From the NCBI GenBank assembly GCA_028285595.1, contig JANQOW010000160.1, forward strand, positions 23,107-87,106: a stretch of 64,000 nt of DNA, in the 5' to 3' direction. Below, one piece after another: positions 60,916 through 64,000 of the stretch (position 1 is its first letter; the number at the start of each line of letters is the position of its first letter). Origin of the DNA: Hyphomicrobiales bacterium (lineage in GTDB: Bacteria > Pseudomonadota > Alphaproteobacteria > Rhizobiales > CAJQND01). The position numbers and the translations under genes were made by a program. Below the pieces are notes generated by a model. It did no database searches, was not told the DNA's origin, and saw only the letters and a program-made list of their open reading frames with translations.

Positions 60916-62118
60916 TCAAGCCAGGGCCGCACAAGCTTGCCGAATGAGATCGCATCCGCGATCGATCTCACTGTCTGCAACCGCAATAGAGATCCTGAAA
61001 CAGCCCTCTGCTTGAAAGGCGGACCCGGGAACGGTGGCAACATCCCAGTGCTCCAGAAGATAACGGCAGAACTCAACGGAGTTCGTAACGTGCTCTCCTT
61101 CGGGCGTTCTGCGGCCAAAGAGCGAGCTGCAATCGGGAAATAGATAGAACGCGCCTTCAGGCATGGAACAGGTCAGTCCCTCCACCTGGTTCAACACGGT
61201 CAACGCCCTGTCGCGCCGGAACTCATAGGTCTGCGCGCGGGCTTGCAGGAAGTCTTGCGGTCCCTCCAGGGCAGCGATGGCCGCTGCTTGCCCCATGGAG
61301 CTGGGGTTGCCGGTGGCGTGTGAGCAGAGTTTCAACATCCCTTCCATGAACGGCTTGGGCAGGCCGGCATAGCCAATACGCCACCCCGTCATCGCGTAAG
61401 CCTTTGAGACCCCGTTGACGGTTATGGTGCGTTCGAACAGCGGCGGCGCGACGGAGGCAATTGTGGAAAATGGAAACTCGTCGAACACGATGTGCTCATA
61501 GAGATCGTCGCTGACCACCCAGATGTCCGGATGGTTCAGGAGGACCTCCGCGAAGGCCTCAAGATCATCCGCCATGTACGCAGCGCCGGTCGGGTTTGAC
61601 GGTGAACACAACACCAGGCAGCGCGTGCGTGGCGTGATCGCCTCTGCCAGTTGCACCGCGGAGATCCGGTATCCTGTCGCAACGCCGGCCGGCACGAAGA
61701 CCGGGGTTCCGCCAGCAGCCAAGACGGCCCCTGGATGGGACGGCCAGCACGGCGTGGGCACGATCACCTCATCGCCGGGGTTCAGCATGGTGCGGAAAAC
61801 ATCGGCCAATAACGGTTTGGCACCGCTGTGGACGAAGATTTGATCGGGATCGTAGGTCAGCCCATTGTCCCGTTTGAACTTCGCCGCCACCGCTTCCCGC
61901 ATCGCGCGTGTGCCTTCCAGTGCCGTGTATTTGGTGTCCCCGTCGTCAATGGCCTGCTGGGCGGCTCGCTTGATGTGGTCCGGCGTGTCGAAGTCCGGCT
62001 CTCCGGTTGAGAAGTCGGCAATCGTGCGCCCCTCCTCTTTGAGCTTCACCGCAAGACTGAAGATTTGGGATATGGCCGAGGGCTCAAACCGGTCCAATAT
62101 GGCATTGAGAGGCGGCAT
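60916..62118 (-). CDS. aspartate/aromatic aminotransferase, class I
   Basis: 400 residues. PLP motifs: DFSTGEPDFDTPDHIK, SPSNPTGAAY, WVVSDDLYEHIVFD with the Asp and Tyr, and the Schiff-base lysine in VNGVSKAYAMTGWRIGY. C-terminal arginine in CFRISIA binds the carboxylate. It resembles the alphaproteobacterial AspC (I-gamma). It links amino acid and oxaloacetate pools; a prephenate aminotransferase role is also possible. Confidence 0.88.
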   Translation of the reverse strand: MPPLNAILDRFEPSAISQIFSLAVKLKEEGRTIADFSTGEPDFDTPDHIKRAAQQAIDDGDTKYTALEGTRAMREAVAAKFKRDNGLTYDPDQIFVHSGAKPLLADVFRTMLNPGDEVIVPTPCWPSHPGAVLAAGGTPVFVPAGVATGYRISAVQLAEAITPRTRCLVLCSPSNPTGAAYMADDLEAFAEVLLNHPDIWVVSDDLYEHIVFDEFPFSTIASVAPPLFERTITVNGVSKAYAMTGWRIGYAGLPKPFMEGMLKLCSHATGNPSSMGQAAAIAALEGPQDFLQARAQTYEFRRDRALTVLNQVEGLTCSMPEGAFYLFPDCSSLFGRRTPEGEHVTNSVEFCRYLLEHWDVATVPGSAFQAEGCFRISIAVADSEIDRGCDLIRQACAALA

Positions 62119-62123
62119 GACGT

Positions 62124-62585
62124 CTATTCTCCGACAGATTTTCGCATGTAGACGGTAAGACCGCCCATGTAGGGTTCCTCGCGCTCAACACAGAAGCCAT
62201 GGTGCTCGTAATACTCAACGTTGGAGCCGAACGCCCTGTTTGTGTAGAGGCGCACCTCAGAAAGGCCAAGAGCGTGCGCTTGGGTTTCAGCATGGCGCAG
62301 CAAGCGGACACCGAACCTCTTGCCCTGATGCTCCGGTGCAACCGCCAGGTTTTCAACGAGGAGGCAGTCAGGTTCAGTTACCATGTGGACCAAAGCGCAA
62401 AGCTGCCCATCCTTATAGGCGAGATCGATGAGATCGTGGCGCACCGCTTCGTCATAATCGGTGGACATGGGCAACGGCTCACGGCCCACGCGCTCCACCC
62501 ACGGTGCATAGGCAGCCCGGGTCAGCCGTCGGATTTCGGCGGCGTCTTTAGGGATCGCCCGCCTAATTACGATCTCGTCGAGCAC
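62124..62585 (-). CDS. GNAT-family acetyltransferase
   Basis: 153 residues from GTG 62585. The acetyl-CoA binding part is LAVAPEHQGKRFGVRLLRHA (Q-x-x-G-x-G version) and the C-terminal EYYEHHGFCVEREEPYM is GNAT-like. The N-terminal RRAIPKDAAEIRRLTRAAYA is the usual opening. Sits 5 bases from the aminotransferase and thiolase genes on the same strand, in a possible operon. Confidence 0.83.
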   Translation of the reverse strand: MLDEIVIRRAIPKDAAEIRRLTRAAYAPWVERVGREPLPMSTDYDEAVRHDLIDLAYKDGQLCALVHMVTEPDCLLVENLAVAPEHQGKRFGVRLLRHAETQAHALGLSEVRLYTNRAFGSNVEYYEHHGFCVEREEPYMGGLTVYMRKSVGE

Positions 62586-62590
62586 TTCGG

Positions 62591-63796
62591 TCAGACGGCC
62601 TCAATGAGGCAGGAGATGCCCTGGCCAACGCCAATGCACATGGTTGCAACCGCACGCTTGGCGCCGCGCGCTTTGAGCTCAAGCGCCGCCGTTCCGGTGA
62701 TGCGGGCGCCGGACGCCCCCAAGGGGTGGCCAAGTGCAATGGCACCGCCGTTCGGATTGACGTTCTCGTCATCATCGGCCACGCCAAGTTGGCGCAACAC
62801 CGCCAAACCTTGGGCGGCGAACGCCTCATTCAGCTCAATCACATCAACATCGGATATCTTCAGACCAAGCCGCTCCAAGAGCTTCTGGGTGGAGGGCGCA
62901 GGGCCGATGCCCATCACGCGCGGCGGCACGCCGGCGACCGCAGAGCTCACCACCCGCGCAATCGGCGTCAGGCCGTAAGTCTCACACGCCTTGGCCGACG
63001 CAATCAGGAGCGCGGCGGCGCCATCGTTCACGCCTGAGGCATTGCCGGCGGTCACGGTTCCGTTCTGTCTGAACGGCGTTGGCAGCTTGGCCACTTTTTC
63101 ATAGGTGGTATCCGGGCGAGGATGTTCATCAGCCTCCACCACGATGGGGTCGCCCTTTCGCTGGGGGATAGTTACGGGCACAATCTCCGAGGCCAAACGA
63201 CCATTGGCCATGGCCTTGCCGGCTTTCTGTTGGGAGCGCACGGCAAAATGATCCTGGTCCTCGCGGGAGATTTGGAAATCCTCCGCCACGTTCTCCGCGG
63301 TTTCCGGCATCGGTTCTACACCGTATTGCGCGGCCATTTGCGGATTGGGGAACCGGGTACCAATGGTGGTGTCATAGATCTCAGCGTTGCGCGAAAACGC
63401 ACTGTGGGCCTTGGGCATAACGAAGGGCGCCCGCGACATGCTCTCCACGCCACCGGCGATCATCAGGTCGGCCTCGCCGAGCCGGATCACCCGGGCGGCG
63501 CTGGCCACAGCATCCATACCTGATCCGCACAACCTGTTGATGGTGGCCCCGGGCACATCCACCGGCAGCCCCGACAGCAACGCTGCCATGCGCGCCACAT
63601 TGCGGTTGTCCTCGCCGGCCTGGTTGGTGCAGCCATAGATCACGTCATCCACCTTTTCCCAGTTCACATCCGGGTTGCGCTCCTGCAGCGCCTTGAGGGG
63701 AATGGCGCCCAGATCGTCGGTGCGCACGGCAGACAAAGACCCGCCAAATCGGCCGATTGGCGTCCTCACATAATCTACAATATAGGCGTCTTGCAT
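62591..63796 (-). CDS. acetyl-CoA acetyltransferase/3-oxoadipyl-CoA thiolase
   Basis: 401 residues from ATG 63796. The nucleophilic cysteine is in INRLCGSGMDAVASAARVIR; the C-terminal GHPLGASGARI and CIGVGQGISCLI motifs hold the His and second Cys. The DADQxx-type loop reads ISREDQDHFAVRSQQKAGKA. It is the PcaF/PaaJ type, cleaving 3-oxoadipyl-CoA to succinyl-CoA and acetyl-CoA, the final step for both the box and phenylacetate pathways; acetoacetyl-CoA thiolase is the alternative. Weak ribosome site. Confidence 0.9.
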   Translation of the reverse strand: MQDAYIVDYVRTPIGRFGGSLSAVRTDDLGAIPLKALQERNPDVNWEKVDDVIYGCTNQAGEDNRNVARMAALLSGLPVDVPGATINRLCGSGMDAVASAARVIRLGEADLMIAGGVESMSRAPFVMPKAHSAFSRNAEIYDTTIGTRFPNPQMAAQYGVEPMPETAENVAEDFQISREDQDHFAVRSQQKAGKAMANGRLASEIVPVTIPQRKGDPIVVEADEHPRPDTTYEKVAKLPTPFRQNGTVTAGNASGVNDGAAALLIASAKACETYGLTPIARVVSSAVAGVPPRVMGIGPAPSTQKLLERLGLKISDVDVIELNEAFAAQGLAVLRQLGVADDDENVNPNGGAIALGHPLGASGARITGTAALELKARGAKRAVATMCIGVGQGISCLIEAV

Positions 63797-63926
63797 GTGA
63801 TCGAGCTTTCTGTTCAAGCGGCCCCTTTGTGTGGGCGCCACACCTTGCGGTGAGAGAGTGTCATGGCCCGCAAACATGGGATGCTGATGGTCCCGTCGGT
63901 GCAATCCCGGAAAGAAGCGGAGGCCT

Positions 63927-64000
63927 AGAGCAGTTCTTTGTCATATGGAATCGCTTGACCGGGTTTTCGCGTCTGCTGACGAGGCGCGGGTCGCGCCTTG
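63927..64000. repeat. possible dispersed alphaproteobacterial repeat (cut by window edge)
   Basis: The text AGAGCAGTTCTTTGTCATAT, followed by GGAATCGCTTGACCGGGTTT, then TGACGAGGCGCGGGTCGCG, resembles dispersed intergenic repeats of alphaproteobacteria (from memory). An ATG at 63945 opens a short plus-strand frame to the edge, but I consider this part of the repeat rather than a gene. Confidence 0.4.

Noticed and set aside
63945..64000. Partial plus-strand gene starting with ATG at the right end
   Set aside because: The sequence matches the look of a dispersed repeat and has no ribosome site.

Overview
The window reads as about 64 kb of chromosome from a GC-rich Gram-negative bacterium, most likely an alphaproteobacterium. 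The evidence is the gene style: Lrp, MarR and BoxR regulators beside aromatic and amine catabolic genes, a phasin, an LplT-PlsC-AAS fusion, PcaF-type thiolase and YHS/DUF1028/DUF1499/DUF1772 proteins. The genus cannot be read from the sequence. No rRNA, tRNA, insertion sequence, phage gene or CRISPR array was seen. Both ends cut through other content: a NadB/FrdA-like flavoprotein on the left and a probable dispersed repeat on the right.

Layout. 1-7.3 kb: flavoprotein fragment, SH3-like secreted protein, DUF1499, membrane-anchored coiled coil, MscL, an aminotransferase, a solitary EctC, a TauD dioxygenase, a VOC protein, DUF1772 and YHS proteins. 7.4-13 kb: TrhO rhodanese, class III aminotransferase and agmatinase-like ureohydrolase (minus), facing a RidA / PhyH-dioxygenase / DUF1028 operon (plus). 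13-16.6 kb: YHS/TetR divergent pair, small secreted protein, ABC-2 exporter. 16.9-20.5 kb: carotenoid-type desaturase, acyltransferase and glycosyltransferase resembling the CrtN/P-CrtO-CrtQ part of staphyloxanthin synthesis, followed by palindromic repeats.

21-32.3 kb: an Lrp-controlled divergent region (Rieske oxygenase, EutQ-like cupin and glutamine-synthetase-like ligase on minus; Rieske oxygenase and 2-hydroxyacid dehydrogenase on plus), then a homoprotocatechuate meta-cleavage module (HpaR-like, FAH-family HpaG-like and DapA-like aldolase on minus; HpaF, HpaE, HpaD on plus). 32.3-39.7 kb: a membrane-embedded split alpha/beta hydrolase, a gamma-butyrobetaine-hydroxylase-like enzyme, rhodanese-DUF2892, a second Rieske plus GS-like pair, and a flavodoxin. 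39.9-47.3 kb: benzoyl-CoA box pathway (benzoate-CoA ligase, alpha/beta hydrolase, BoxR, BoxC, BoxB). 47.3-50 kb: small regulator, BLUF photosensor, permease. 50.1-53.4 kb: thiamin-pyrimidine salvage (TenA, TPP riboswitch, ThiZ-ThiX-ThiY). 53.5-63.8 kb: AspH-type hydroxylase, Lys/Arg-rich secreted protein, LplT-PlsC-AAS fusion, GNAT enzymes, Gfo/Idh/MocA oxidoreductase, phasin, aspartate aminotransferase and thiolase.

Theme: oxygen-dependent catabolism of aromatics and amines. Three Rieske oxygenases, four Fe(II)/2-oxoglutarate-type enzymes, an extradiol dioxygenase and the diiron BoxB lie here. The most interesting candidate system is the recurrence of a Rieske oxygenase next to a glutamine-synthetase-like ligase at two separate loci. 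By analogy with aniline and alkylamine pathways this suggests gamma-glutamylation of an amine coupled to oxidation. No electron-transfer reductase for these oxygenases is in the window.
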